Positions 26,981 through 35,388 of a stretch of 64,000 bases of DNA are shown in pieces. The notes beneath the pieces were generated by a model. That model saw only the letters and a program-made list of their open reading frames with translations. It was not told the origin of the DNA and made no database searches. The DNA lies in contig NZ_CP012601.1 of NCBI RefSeq assembly GCF_001278755.1, positions 1,426,001 to 1,490,000 on the forward strand, in the 5' to 3' direction. Origin of the DNA: Bacillus sp. FJAT-22090. GTDB lineage: Bacteria > Bacillota > Bacilli > Bacillales_A > Planococcaceae. Within the stretch, counting starts at the first letter, position 1; every line of letters begins with the position of its first letter. The translations under genes and the position numbers were made by a program.

Positions 26981-28093
26981 TTATTTTCGAGCATCATTCA
27001 TTTGCTTCCAAACGGAACCTTTTGCTTCTTCCCCTTCTTCAATTCGAGCAATAGCCATTCGAATTTGGAGTTTAACTTCATATTCCTTGTCATCGATTGC
27101 TTCTTTAAGTGTCTGCAGTGCATCAATAGTACCTACCTCATAGAAATACATTGCTGCTCTCCAACGAACTAGTTTATTTTTGTCGAATAGAGCAACCTTC
27201 ATCGCATCTGCAAATTGGTCAAATCCTAAATCACTCATTGCATCTCCAGCAGTTCTTCTAACAGCTGCACTTTTATCCTTTAACGCTATTTCTAAATAAG
27301 GAATTACTGCCTCATCCTCAATTAATCCTAGATAAACGGTAGCAAGTCTGCGAATGGACACCTGCTCGTCTTGAATTGCTTTAGCTAATATTGGTAAATC
27401 TATTAATTCGGGATTGATCAAGTTATTAAGTAATTGGAATCTTTGTTCCCATTCGCTCGCTTCAAATTGTTCCAATGTAAATGGAACACGAATTGCAGAT
27501 TTTTCATCACTAGGATGATCCTTCTCATCAATTAGTTGTTGAAGTTTACTTTGCGGAAATGTTGCTTCAAGCTCTTTAACTATTTGCTCGCCTATTTCTT
27601 TTTGCTCTCCGTAACGAACACCGAAATCTACCCACTTGCGTAATAAGATATAATTTTCTTTGTCACCCTCCATCGCGGTATCCAATGCATTTATGAATCG
27701 TTCGGATAAACCATAACGTGACTCAGATTCACTGTCAAAAACTTTTACTTGAAGAGGGATGCCTTTATATTGTTGTACATGTACATATACTTCACCGTAG
27801 TGGTCTATTGGCTTTTCACTAATAGTAGAATCATTTTCAGCACCGAAAACATTTTCAACAGAAGCTAAAATGGATTCCCAAGAAAACTTTGCGTTTCTTT
27901 CAAGTGCTAAGAAATCTGCAACATGGTAAACACCTTTCACACCTTCGATTTCCATAATTTTTTGGATTTCAATTGGTGCTCCATCGATATTATCTATTTT
28001 ATAATTATGACTTTTGCCAAATGGTAGTTCTTTGTCGATTACTACTTTCATCGTATTCGGACTTGGTGTTGGTTCAATTGTTATTATTTTCAC
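26981..28093 (-). CDS. YpgR-like virulence factor C family protein (Nfu_N plus HEAT repeats)
   Basis: A 370-residue protein. Residues 1-85 are a NifU/Nfu N-terminal-like domain (EPTPSPNTMKVVIDKELPFG, trimmed to PSPNTMKVV). The C-terminal half from about 200 is a set of HEAT-type helical repeats (SIRRLATVYLGLI, AAVRRTAGDAMSDLG, LVRWRAAMYFYEVG). Relatives are CvfC of Staphylococcus, linked to virulence regulation, and B. subtilis YpgR. The mechanism is unknown. It lies with ypgQ as in B. subtilis, but an ABC-F gene sits between. Confidence 0.85.
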   Translation of the reverse strand: MKIITIEPTPSPNTMKVVIDKELPFGKSHNYKIDNIDGAPIEIQKIMEIEGVKGVYHVADFLALERNAKFSWESILASVENVFGAENDSTISEKPIDHYGEVYVHVQQYKGIPLQVKVFDSESESRYGLSERFINALDTAMEGDKENYILLRKWVDFGVRYGEQKEIGEQIVKELEATFPQSKLQQLIDEKDHPSDEKSAIRVPFTLEQFEASEWEQRFQLLNNLINPELIDLPILAKAIQDEQVSIRRLATVYLGLIEDEAVIPYLEIALKDKSAAVRRTAGDAMSDLGFDQFADAMKVALFDKNKLVRWRAAMYFYEVGTIDALQTLKEAIDDKEYEVKLQIRMAIARIEEGEEAKGSVWKQMNDARK

Positions 28094-28114
28094 TTTGTAC
28101 CCTCCAATTATCTT

Positions 28115-29998
28115 TTAAGAAGAAGCAAGCTCTTCTAAATAAGACCAACGTTCGATTAATTGCTCATATTTCTCATTTTCCTTATCCAATTGCTCCGTTA
28201 ACTCTTGTAGTAAAGTAAAATCTGAGCCGGCTTTTGAAAGTTTTTCTTCTATTTCAGCTATAAGCTTTTCTACCTTTTCAATATCGACACTAATAGTTTC
28301 AAATTCACGCTGTTCTTTATAGGACAGTTTTTTCTTCTCTTTAGTCGTTGTTTTTATTTCGATTTCTTCTACTCTAACTTCCTCCAATTGTGAAGGATTC
28401 ATTTTTTGTTCCTCTAAGTAATCCGAATATATCCCTAACCATTCTTTGACAGTACTATCTCCATTTAATATCCACAGCTTTTTCGCAATTCTGTCTAAGA
28501 AAAATCTATCATGGGAAATAGTAATTATTACGCCAGGGAAAGTTTCCATAAAGTCTTCTAAAACGGACAATGTTTGAATGTCTAAATCGTTTGTTGGTTC
28601 ATCTAGTAATAACACATTAGGTTGTTCCATCAGCATTTTTAACAAAACTAGTCGTTTCTTCTCTCCACCAGATAGCTTGCCAATTTGTGTACCATGAGTA
28701 TTTAAAGGGAACAAAAATCTTTCAAGCATCTGGGCAGCAGAAAATTTCTCTCCAGATCCCGTTTCGATTAAATTAGAAGACTCACGAACATATTCAATCA
28801 TTCTCGTCTGCTCATTCATTTCAGGTAATTGTTGCGTAAAATGCATAAGCTTTACTGTTGAACCAACAATAATATCACCAGAATCCATTGGTATTTCACC
28901 AGCAAGCATTTTCAGAACTGTACTTTTCCCTACCCCATTTGGTCCAACAATTCCAATTCGATCTCCAGCTTGTAAAAGAAAATTAAATTCATCTACTATT
29001 TTTTTCGTTCCAAACTGTTTAGTAATAGAATTTCCTTCTAGTACTTGCTTACCTAATCTTGTCGTTGCAAGCTCCATTTCTAAATTCTGATTAGAATTGT
29101 CACGATCTATTTTTGATCCTATTTCTTCAAATCTATCTTTTCGAGCTTTTTGTTTCGTCGATCTTGCTTTTGCCCCTCTTCGGATCCATTTCAATTCGTT
29201 GCGGTATAGATTTTGTAATTTTTGTTGAGAAGATGCATTCATTTCTTCACGAATCGCTTTAGACTCTAAATAATCAGCATAATTACCGGAATGCGTGTAT
29301 AGCGTTTTATCAGCTAATTCATAAATATGTGTTGCGACAGCGTCGAGGAAGTAGCGATCATGTGTAACAAATATAATGGCACCTTCTACCCGTTGAAGCA
29401 TTTCCTGTAACCAGTCCGTAGACTCTTTGTCTAAATGGTTAGTTGGTTCATCTAATAGAAGTAAGTCAGCAGGTTCAATCAATACTTTTGCAAGTGCAAC
29501 TCTTTTTTGCTGACCACCAGATAGATGTAAAACAGAATCTTCAAATTGGGTAATACCCAATTTCGTTAATGCTGTTTTCGCTAATGCATTTACATCCCAA
29601 GCTTGTAGGTCATCCATTTGTGATTGTAAATTCATCAATTTATCTTGTAATGCAGTTGAGTTGGAGTCTTCCATTAAAGCAACTAACGCTTCTTCATATT
29701 CACGGTTTATTTTTAATATAGGTGAATCTCCACCAAATACTGCTTGAAGGACCGTTTCCTCTTTCTCAAAGATAGGCTGCTGCTCTAAATAAGCAATTCG
29801 ATATTTGTTTGGATTGTCACGCTCTATTGAATCCGCTTCTAACTGCCCCGCTATAATAGATAGAAATGTAGACTTGCCGGTACCATTTATCCCTATTAAT
29901 CCTGCGCGGTTCTGATTATTAATCGTAAATGCTATATTTTCAAACAGTGTTTTTTCTCCAACTGTTTTCGTTAAGTTTGAAATTATTAAATGACTCAT
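28115..29998 (-). CDS. ABC-F ribosome-associated ATPase, Uup/YfmR type
   Basis: A 627-residue soluble protein with two ABC domains and no membrane part. First Walker A GINGTGKST, signature LSGGQQKR, Walker B LLLDEPTNHLD; linker (arm/PtIM) around EMNASSQQKLQNLYRNELKW; second Walker A GPNGVGKST, signature LSGGEKKR and DEPTNDLD. A C-terminal coiled coil (about 545-625, EKKKLSYKEQREFE ... ) marks the Uup/YfmR branch, which helps ribosomes through difficult stretches together with EF-P. Its stop-start spacing suggests one operon with ypgQ and ypgR. Confidence 0.92.
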   Translation of the reverse strand: MSHLIISNLTKTVGEKTLFENIAFTINNQNRAGLIGINGTGKSTFLSIIAGQLEADSIERDNPNKYRIAYLEQQPIFEKEETVLQAVFGGDSPILKINREYEEALVALMEDSNSTALQDKLMNLQSQMDDLQAWDVNALAKTALTKLGITQFEDSVLHLSGGQQKRVALAKVLIEPADLLLLDEPTNHLDKESTDWLQEMLQRVEGAIIFVTHDRYFLDAVATHIYELADKTLYTHSGNYADYLESKAIREEMNASSQQKLQNLYRNELKWIRRGAKARSTKQKARKDRFEEIGSKIDRDNSNQNLEMELATTRLGKQVLEGNSITKQFGTKKIVDEFNFLLQAGDRIGIVGPNGVGKSTVLKMLAGEIPMDSGDIIVGSTVKLMHFTQQLPEMNEQTRMIEYVRESSNLIETGSGEKFSAAQMLERFLFPLNTHGTQIGKLSGGEKKRLVLLKMLMEQPNVLLLDEPTNDLDIQTLSVLEDFMETFPGVIITISHDRFFLDRIAKKLWILNGDSTVKEWLGIYSDYLEEQKMNPSQLEEVRVEEIEIKTTTKEKKKLSYKEQREFETISVDIEKVEKLIAEIEEKLSKAGSDFTLLQELTEQLDKENEKYEQLIERWSYLEELASS

Positions 29999-30657
29999 AT
30001 CGTTTCCCCAGTTTCTTTTCTTAAGTTTTGCAAAAAAGACTCCATAAAAGCATGTCTTTCTTGCGCAAGCTCTTTCCCTTTTTCCGTAAGCATTCCATCC
30101 GCAAGTAATAATAATTTTTCATAAAAATGAGTAACAGAAGCTGTTTTTGTTGATCTATATTCTTCTGCGGACATATTTGCTCTAGGTGTTTCACGAGAGT
30201 CATAAAGCTTTCTACCTTTTGCTCCGCCATAGGCAAAAGTACGAGCAACACCCACCGCGCCTATTGCATCCAACCTATCAGCATCTCGAACAATCTTCGC
30301 TTCTATTGTTTTAGGCTCTACTTCATTTCCACCATTAAATGAAATCGATCGAATTACTTCTTTTATATGGCTTACTTTATCATCTGGCAAATGTAGTAAA
30401 TCGATAATTCGATTTTCTTCGGATTTCTCATTGTCATTAGCATATTTAGGATCACTGACATCATGTAATAGTACTGCAAGCTCAACTATTTCTTGTTCTG
30501 CATGTTCACATGATTCTAAAATTTCTAATGCATTCTTTCTAACTCTTTCAATATGTTGAAAGTCGTGACTAGCATCAAAATGCTTGTACACTTCTTTGAC
30601 TAATCGTTCACATTTTTCAATTGTATTCATCCTATCTAACTCCTTAAACGAACTCAT
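29995..30657 (-). CDS. YpgQ-like HD domain phosphohydrolase
   Basis: A 220-residue metal-dependent HD-superfamily enzyme. Metal ligands are visible as H in HDFQHIERV, HD in VLLHDVSDPKY, and D in RDADRLDAIGAVGVARTFAYGG. B. subtilis YpgQ hydrolyses nucleoside triphosphates to pyrophosphate. Its stop overlaps the ABC-F start by 4 bp (29995-29998). Its 5' flank runs straight into the left attachment repeat of the island at 30662, so its promoter is either inside the repeat or in the island. Confidence 0.9.
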   Translation of the reverse strand: MSSFKELDRMNTIEKCERLVKEVYKHFDASHDFQHIERVRKNALEILESCEHAEQEIVELAVLLHDVSDPKYANDNEKSEENRIIDLLHLPDDKVSHIKEVIRSISFNGGNEVEPKTIEAKIVRDADRLDAIGAVGVARTFAYGGAKGRKLYDSRETPRANMSAEEYRSTKTASVTHFYEKLLLLADGMLTEKGKELAQERHAFMESFLQNLRKETGETI

Positions 30658-30661
30658 CTTC

Positions 30662-30730
30662 TTATTATATACAATAACATAGTTGAACTGTATTAAGATG
30701 TATTATTATCGCTAAATCCTTGTAATATCA
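30662..30730. repeat. attL, 69-bp direct repeat
   Basis: Identical over 69 bp to 58565-58633, with similarity continuing a few bases past a single mismatch. The right end carries an inverted pair CCTTG-TAATAT-CAAGG (30718-30733), a plausible integrase core site. It begins 5 bp upstream of the ypgQ start. Confidence 0.92.
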
Positions 30731-30791
30731 AGGTTTTTGTAGAAACACTAATAATAATACAATGCAAGATAAAGCATAAAAAAGCAGGTTA

Positions 30792-30822
30792 TTGGGGCTA
30801 ATTGGGGCTAAAATTGGGGCTA
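30792..30822 (+). repeat. Three TTGGGGCTA repeats, probable integrase arm sites at attL
   Basis: TTGGGGCTA at 30792, 30802 and 30814 (spacings 10 and 12). The same 9-mer occurs twice, 12 bp apart, at the attR side (58488 and 58500) inside the integrase 3' end. Short direct repeats near both ends are what arm-binding tyrosine integrases use. Confidence 0.8.
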
Positions 30823-30876
30823 AAGAAAATAATAAATGGCGGCGTATGTACAGGAATGTGTAAGTGTAATTTGAAA

Positions 30877-30902
30877 AAAAGCACCTCATTAAGAGGTGCT
30901 TT
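30877..30902 (-). terminator. Terminator following the groEL 3' relic
   Basis: GCACCTC/GAGGTGC stem extended by A-T pairs, 5-nt loop, T7 on the minus strand. It sits where a groEL operon terminator would lie relative to the relic stop codon. Confidence 0.8.
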
Positions 30903-30934
30903 AAATATAAATCAGGATGATATATTTATTACAT

Positions 30935-30960
30935 CATGCCGCCCATCACCCATTACCATA
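30935..30960 (-). pseudogene. Last codons of groEL, integration scar
   Basis: On the minus strand the frame reads V-M-G-G-M-M followed by TAA TAA, the typical GroEL C-terminal tail, then a groEL-style terminator. No other groEL sequence is present upstream. The simplest reading is a leftover attachment site of an element that integrates at the 3' end of groEL and carries the end of the gene. The tail is short, so chance similarity is possible. Confidence 0.6.
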
Positions 30961-31045
30961 AATACGAAAGAATACAACTAAAAATCCCACCAGAATAAGG
31001 GTTTTACAAATTTATTGTTCGTATCTTTATATGGAAAAATAAAAA

Positions 31046-31065
31046 AAGTGGTCAAAAAAGTGGTC
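31046..31065 (+). repeat. AAGTGGTC pair, 12 bp apart
   Basis: AAGTGGTC at 31046 and 31058. Spacing and position (about 100 bp from the groEL relic) copy the arm-site geometry of the present element, suggesting arm sites of a different, lost integrase. Confidence 0.6.
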
Positions 31066-31105
31066 GCGGTTTTTAATATCGTAAATCTAAACAACAAATT
31101 TTTTT

Positions 31106-31155
31106 AAGGTTACGTCTTTACAGAGCACCTAAAATAGGTGCAATTAACCTTTTTG
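31106..31155. other. Nested hairpin with T tail, unexplained
   Basis: AAGGTTA (31106) pairs with TAACCTT (31145) and encloses GCACCT/AGGTGC (31125/31136), followed on plus by T5. It overlaps the 3' end of a 40-codon minus-strand frame (31118-31240) that has AGGAGG but no standard start codon. Confidence 0.55.
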
Positions 31156-31240
31156 GCAAGAGACCTTCACACGGGCCTGTATGAGTGATTGCGACCCATG
31201 AAACGGCACGGAAATTTCGATTGTTGTTAATACTTAATAT
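31118..31240 (-). other. Candidate 40-codon frame with non-AUG start
   Basis: AGGAGG at 31246-31251 is followed after 5 nt by ATA (31240), opening 40 codons to TAA at 31118. The product would contain NNNRNFRAVSWVAITHTG and end LIAPILGAL. An in-frame TAG lies inside the ribosome site, so it cannot start further up. It could be a leader peptide, a decayed gene or noncoding RNA. Nothing else was found in 31241-31402. Confidence 0.3.
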
Positions 31241-31402
31241 GTATACCTCCTATCACTCAAAGTAATAAATAGGTAGAATAGAATCATCTGGACATTGTGG
31301 TAGCTTTCATTAGTTATACTCAAAATCTAAAAGCATCCTTCGTTAAAAAAGCTTATGGGAAATTAATTTCCTTTAAGTCGCATTGAAATACCTTAGTTAA
31401 GT

Positions 31403-31840
31403 TTATTTTATTTCCATGTGAAAAGTAGGGGAAATCTTAATTTTCATTTGATAATCATTCCATATTGCATTTGCATTTGCATTTTTAGCAGTTATTCCAC
31501 CCAACCTTAATTCATCTGCAAGTTCAAGGCGCAAGCGTTCCACTCCTATTTTTTTATATCTTTTAACTCGGGAAGGTGCATAGTCCAGAGCAAGTAAGGA
31601 AGTAAGAAAGAAATCAGGAATAAGTTCTTTATAATCAACTCGATTGATATCAGCAATTCTTTCTCCTTCGATTGTACTAATAATTATTTCATTCTCCAGA
31701 AAGCAAAAACTATACGATTTAGTATCAAAGTGAATCAAAAAATCAGGGTTATAATAGGTTTTTATCTGTTCTTGGATAATGTGACCAAAAAAATTGGAAA
31801 ATTTCCTTGAAGCCTTTTCATCAACAGATAATTGAACCAT
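31403..31840 (-). CDS. Unknown 145-aa protein, partner of the 861-aa putative nuclease
   Basis: ATG 31840 is chosen because GGGGGTG lies 6 nt upstream; 31855 has no site. The product (MVQLSVDEKASRKFSNFFG... ending PTFHMEIK) is soluble, with an alpha/beta pattern, a run FCFLENEIIISTIEG and a helical RVKRYKKIGVERLRLELADELRLG. No catalytic motif or known family is recognised. It starts 20 bp past the large gene and has no promoter of its own, so they form one operon. A role as regulator, antitoxin-like inhibitor or specificity subunit of the large protein is conjecture. Confidence 0.75.
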   Translation of the reverse strand: MVQLSVDEKASRKFSNFFGHIIQEQIKTYYNPDFLIHFDTKSYSFCFLENEIIISTIEGERIADINRVDYKELIPDFFLTSLLALDYAPSRVKRYKKIGVERLRLELADELRLGGITAKNANANAIWNDYQMKIKISPTFHMEIK

Positions 31841-31860
31841 ATGAAACACCCCCATGTTTT

Positions 31861-34446
31861 TTAGTAATCCTTAAAGGAATCAGTTACTTTCTTCGTGTCT
31901 AGGTTCCTGTTTTCTTCAAGGTCCTTATCCAACGACTTTTTAAAGATTTTATCGATTTCATCCTTGTTTATTATTTCCCTAGTTAGTAATAATATGAGCT
32001 GTTCATAGAAAAGGTTCCTGTTGGAATGTATATGCTCAGCATTCTTTCTGTACGACTCATGAAGGTATAGAAGACAATCAACATCTAAAAAAACAGGCTT
32101 TGTATTATAGTCTTCACCTAACACTTCATTGAAAAAATCCCTCATTCCGTTTTTTTGTGGTTCTTGGAATCTATTTGAAACGAAAATGTGTGCCGTTAAT
32201 TCTTTTTTGTCACTATAGTTAATGACATATTCGTTATCATTCAATTTCTCAACATATTCTACGGCTTTCCGCTTTTCCTCCCTTTTCAAATCGTAACCTA
32301 CTTCACTCCTAGTAAATTTACAGTCATATGAAAAAACTCTTCTAAGGTCACCTTTTCTTTCATTTTTAGCTGAAATAGCGAAAATTCCTTCTGGATAAGC
32401 TTTGCCGCTTTTTTCTTTCCCCCATTTTTCCCCATTCGGAACTAAATCCTTTAGTAGAGCGAACACGTCATCTTCAAAAATCTTATCATTATATGAAGAA
32501 TCAATCTCATTTGGCTCTCCAAGAGTTTTCTTAACAGAGATATAAGCAAGGTCAGCGGACTCGGCTATTTTTGTCTTTGACTGGAGCTTGATGCTTTCAA
32601 CATTATCGTGGTAGTGGCTCAATAGATCCTGTTGATTGGATAAATAGATTTTTCCAAAGTTAATCGGATAAACGCCTTGGTCCCTAAGCGATTGAATCGT
32701 TTCTTCTACCATACCTACAGTTATTATAAGTGTTGGAATCATCATAGTTGAAAGTCGTTTAATAAAAGAAGGACGAATATAATCACTTGTAATAAATAAT
32801 TGGATCATTTCATTCGTTTCATGATTATGGTAGCTAATAAACTTATGCTTTTCATCGTTAATATTAATTGTGGATGACTTAGGATTATCCGTATAGCCGA
32901 GCGACTTAAATAAAAGGTTGAATTGCTTTTTTGTTACTGCGGTAACAGTATTTATATCCACTTCTATACTGGTACTCCTTTTAGTAAAACACTCAGTGTT
33001 TCCGCACTCGCAATTAAAAGAAGCGGTATCATAAGTGAAATCACCAACGTCTGTCACATCACCACACGACTTACAAGTAAGGATTAAACTCTGTCTTTCT
33101 CTAATTAATTTTTTGGAAACCAATTCATCAAAAAGTGACTGGTCTTCAGTTGATAATACTATAGGATTAGATAAGGACATAAGATAATCAAGCTTGTCTA
33201 TTTTTCCTTCAAAAAATCCATAATTAGAAATCTCCTGAAACAAAGGAATTCCAAACAAACTGTGGAATTCGTTTTTAAAACTCAGTTTCAATTCGTTATC
33301 CATTCGGCTATCATCAAATGAAAAAATTACATTACCATTCGGTAATATGTTACTACGTATTAGTCTTTTTTTACTTTCTAGCTGGGCCATAATATTTTCT
33401 ATGTCTTTGATGCTTCTTATACTCAGTATATTTTTTCGTTGTGCGTCAACTATTGAAGGCCATATACTTTCATTTTCAAGTTCTATGGATACTTTTGGGC
33501 TTCGTTTTAGCAAGCTGCTCCGGAATGAAATTTTAGTAACTAAAAGGTCAGAAGTTTTCTCCTTTGAAACTGATTCACCAGTCAAAAATGCATTAGTAAT
33601 TGCTGTTGGATCATATTTTGTATATACACCTGTTTGTACTTTCGACGTTTTAACTGAATAGGTATCCTCTAGATATGAAACAATGTGTCCCTCGTCTGTC
33701 TTGTTTGCTCCTTTTAATTCAACTATATTTTCTTCCGAGTCTATCCTCAAGAGAATAGAGGAAACTTCTTTATTTCTTATAGCCCTATCAAAGTCGGGTC
33801 TAGGACTGTCATTAACCTGTTTGTAAATATTTAAAATCAATTCTTTCTTATCCAATAAAAAATATGAATGAATTTTAAAGTGATTACTCTTCATTGATTT
33901 TAAGAAAAGCTTATCTGAAAAAGTAGTTTTATACTCAGATGTGAGTTTTAGAATATTTGTAAAAGAAATTTTTTTGTTGAATGTATGTACACTTCCAGAA
34001 CCTTTTTCGTTCCACTGAAAGTATGTAAACGCCTCCATTAACAATTTTGGTGAGGTAAGAAATAAGCATTTAACCTTAGCTAAAGAAGATTGAAGATTAA
34101 TCTGGCCCGGAGCCTTCAAACTATATATCTCATCAATTGCACGCTTTTTTCGATTTAAAAAATCTTGCAACAATAAGATTTCTTTTTTGCAAATTTTATC
34201 CAGAATCCTAAATTTAGAAACCATATTTTCTTTTGAAATATCGGTTTCTGTTTCAACTTGATAAAGTCCAGCGAGTTCTTTCATATTATCGACAGTCATT
34301 CTATTTAATAAGGCATCTAACCGAAGATTCATCATAGACTCATCTTTAGATAAATCTTCGATTAAATCTACTGCAGTACCCAACTCCCGCCAATAGTCCG
34401 AATTAACTTCGGAGTGGGAAAAGTAATTTAGTAAAGTCAATTTCAT
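31861..34446 (-). CDS. Large unknown protein with zinc ribbon and PD-(D/E)XK-like domain
   Basis: About 861 residues. GTG 34449 and TTG 34440 are alternative starts; GAGGTGAT spaced best for TTG. Residues 1-120 are helical. The centre is mixed, with a Cys cluster CxxC (about 459/462) and CxCxxxxC (about 480-487), a likely zinc ribbon. Near the C terminus: Glu at about 659 (FEDDVFALL), PEG at about 686 and YDCKFT at about 708-713 (D-x-K), spaced as in PD-(D/E)XK nucleases, then a helical end. No Walker motif, so no ATP motor. I know no named family with this order. Its place in a defence-rich satellite suggests a phage-defence effector. Confidence 0.75.
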   Translation of the reverse strand: MKLTLLNYFSHSEVNSDYWRELGTAVDLIEDLSKDESMMNLRLDALLNRMTVDNMKELAGLYQVETETDISKENMVSKFRILDKICKKEILLLQDFLNRKKRAIDEIYSLKAPGQINLQSSLAKVKCLFLTSPKLLMEAFTYFQWNEKGSGSVHTFNKKISFTNILKLTSEYKTTFSDKLFLKSMKSNHFKIHSYFLLDKKELILNIYKQVNDSPRPDFDRAIRNKEVSSILLRIDSEENIVELKGANKTDEGHIVSYLEDTYSVKTSKVQTGVYTKYDPTAITNAFLTGESVSKEKTSDLLVTKISFRSSLLKRSPKVSIELENESIWPSIVDAQRKNILSIRSIKDIENIMAQLESKKRLIRSNILPNGNVIFSFDDSRMDNELKLSFKNEFHSLFGIPLFQEISNYGFFEGKIDKLDYLMSLSNPIVLSTEDQSLFDELVSKKLIRERQSLILTCKSCGDVTDVGDFTYDTASFNCECGNTECFTKRSTSIEVDINTVTAVTKKQFNLLFKSLGYTDNPKSSTININDEKHKFISYHNHETNEMIQLFITSDYIRPSFIKRLSTMMIPTLIITVGMVEETIQSLRDQGVYPINFGKIYLSNQQDLLSHYHDNVESIKLQSKTKIAESADLAYISVKKTLGEPNEIDSSYNDKIFEDDVFALLKDLVPNGEKWGKEKSGKAYPEGIFAISAKNERKGDLRRVFSYDCKFTRSEVGYDLKREEKRKAVEYVEKLNDNEYVINYSDKKELTAHIFVSNRFQEPQKNGMRDFFNEVLGEDYNTKPVFLDVDCLLYLHESYRKNAEHIHSNRNLFYEQLILLLTREIINKDEIDKIFKKSLDKDLEENRNLDTKKVTDSFKDY

Positions 34447-34627
34447 CACCTCGAATAAATTTTCAGTTTATTCTATTTTATCTTACTACCTTTGACAAAT
34501 AAACAAAAATTTACAGTAGGGGTAAAAACTTGTCGAAAACAGAGGAAGCGATAGACGTGTTAGGGCTGATAGGATTAATGACACCTTCAATTTATTTAGA
34601 GTGCCTGATTTAGTCGCCTCTTCCTCC

Positions 34628-34669
34628 TTGACAGGTTGGAGGTCGCTGGTTCGAACCCAGTCGGGATCA
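34628..34669 (+). pseudogene. 3' part of a tRNA-Val (GAC), integration scar
   Basis: Anticodon loop TTGACAG (34628-34634), 3' anticodon stem, variable loop, T arm GCTGG-TTCGAAC-CCAGT (34645-34661) and acceptor 3' strand with discriminator A at 34669. The 5' half (acceptor, D arm, left anticodon stem) is missing; the bases before the loop do not pair. A break at the anticodon loop is the usual crossover of tRNA-targeting integrases, so this looks like a relic attachment site. Confidence 0.75.
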
Positions 34670-34718
34670 TTGTGTGCTAAACCCACGAGAACCGTTAAGA
34701 AACGAGAGGTTCTTCCAT

Positions 34719-34754
34719 AAAAGCATCATCTCTTTAGAGGTGGTGCTTTTTCTA
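34719..34754 (+). terminator. Terminator downstream of the tRNA-Val relic
   Basis: AAAGCATCATCTCT pairs with AGAGGTGGTGCTTT using two G-U pairs, followed by T5. It probably came with the tRNA operon end. Confidence 0.7.
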
Positions 34755-34765
34755 TAGAATAAAAA

Positions 34766-34785
34766 ATGGGTTGGAATATGGGTTG
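34766..34785 (+). repeat. ATGGGTTG pair, 12 bp apart
   Basis: ATGGGTTG at 34766 and 34778, about 100 bp past the tRNA relic. Same geometry as the two other repeat pairs; probable arm sites of another lost integrase. Confidence 0.6.
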
Positions 34786-34906
34786 AAATTACAAGAAAAA
34801 ACACAGCTAATATTAGCTGTGCATTGAAATAGAGATTACATACATGGCACTTCCACATATTCATGCGGTTGGGTTTTCTTATGTACTTTTTATAATTGTC
34901 CAAGTA

Positions 34907-35128
34907 TTATTTGCTTTCATTTTTAAAATCAATTATCTCACGTATATCCTCGAGTTCAAAAACCTCCGCTATTTTGCATATCGCTTCCTTTGATATTCTT
35001 TCTTGCTTGTTGTTAACTAATTCAGAAATAGTTCGTGTGGACAATCCAGTTAATTTAGATAATTCCTGATAAGTCATCTTGTGATTTAATAACAATCGTT
35101 GTAATTTAATTTCTATTTCACGAACCAT
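34907..35128 (-). CDS. XRE-family HTH regulator, short
   Basis: A 73-residue Cro/C1-type DNA-binding protein: MTYQELSKLTGLSTRTISELV is the helix-turn-helix (about 18-38, trimmed here to LSKLTGLSTRTISEL), followed by the usual fourth and fifth helices (ISKEAICKIAEVFELEDI). It is divergent from the FtsK-like gene, with 260 bp between, and probably controls that module. Confidence 0.88.
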   Translation of the reverse strand: MVREIEIKLQRLLLNHKMTYQELSKLTGLSTRTISELVNNKQERISKEAICKIAEVFELEDIREIIDFKNESK

Positions 35129-35388
35129 TCACATCCCCCCTTTGTTACGACGATTGTAAGAATATTTTATTGGACAAGATATATTTTTACGAGGTTCGTA
35201 ATATGATGTAACCAGATACCTTTCCTAATCGATTTCATTTTTAATCACTACTCCATTCATTCTACTTGGAAATAGCAAATTCCTTTAATATCTTACTTTT
35301 GGTAACGATTTTTATTTTCCGGATTACTGCAACTCTTACTACGTAAGAGAACCCCTGTGGCAATTAGAATTAAAGGAGGAAATGTAAA

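Noticed and set aside
34628-34669. A functional tRNA gene
   Set aside because: The 5' half is missing and the left anticodon stem does not pair.
34667-34903. Minus-strand frames of 66-78 codons around the tRNA-Val relic
   Set aside because: They run through the terminator and the relic tRNA, have no ribosome site, and resemble no protein.
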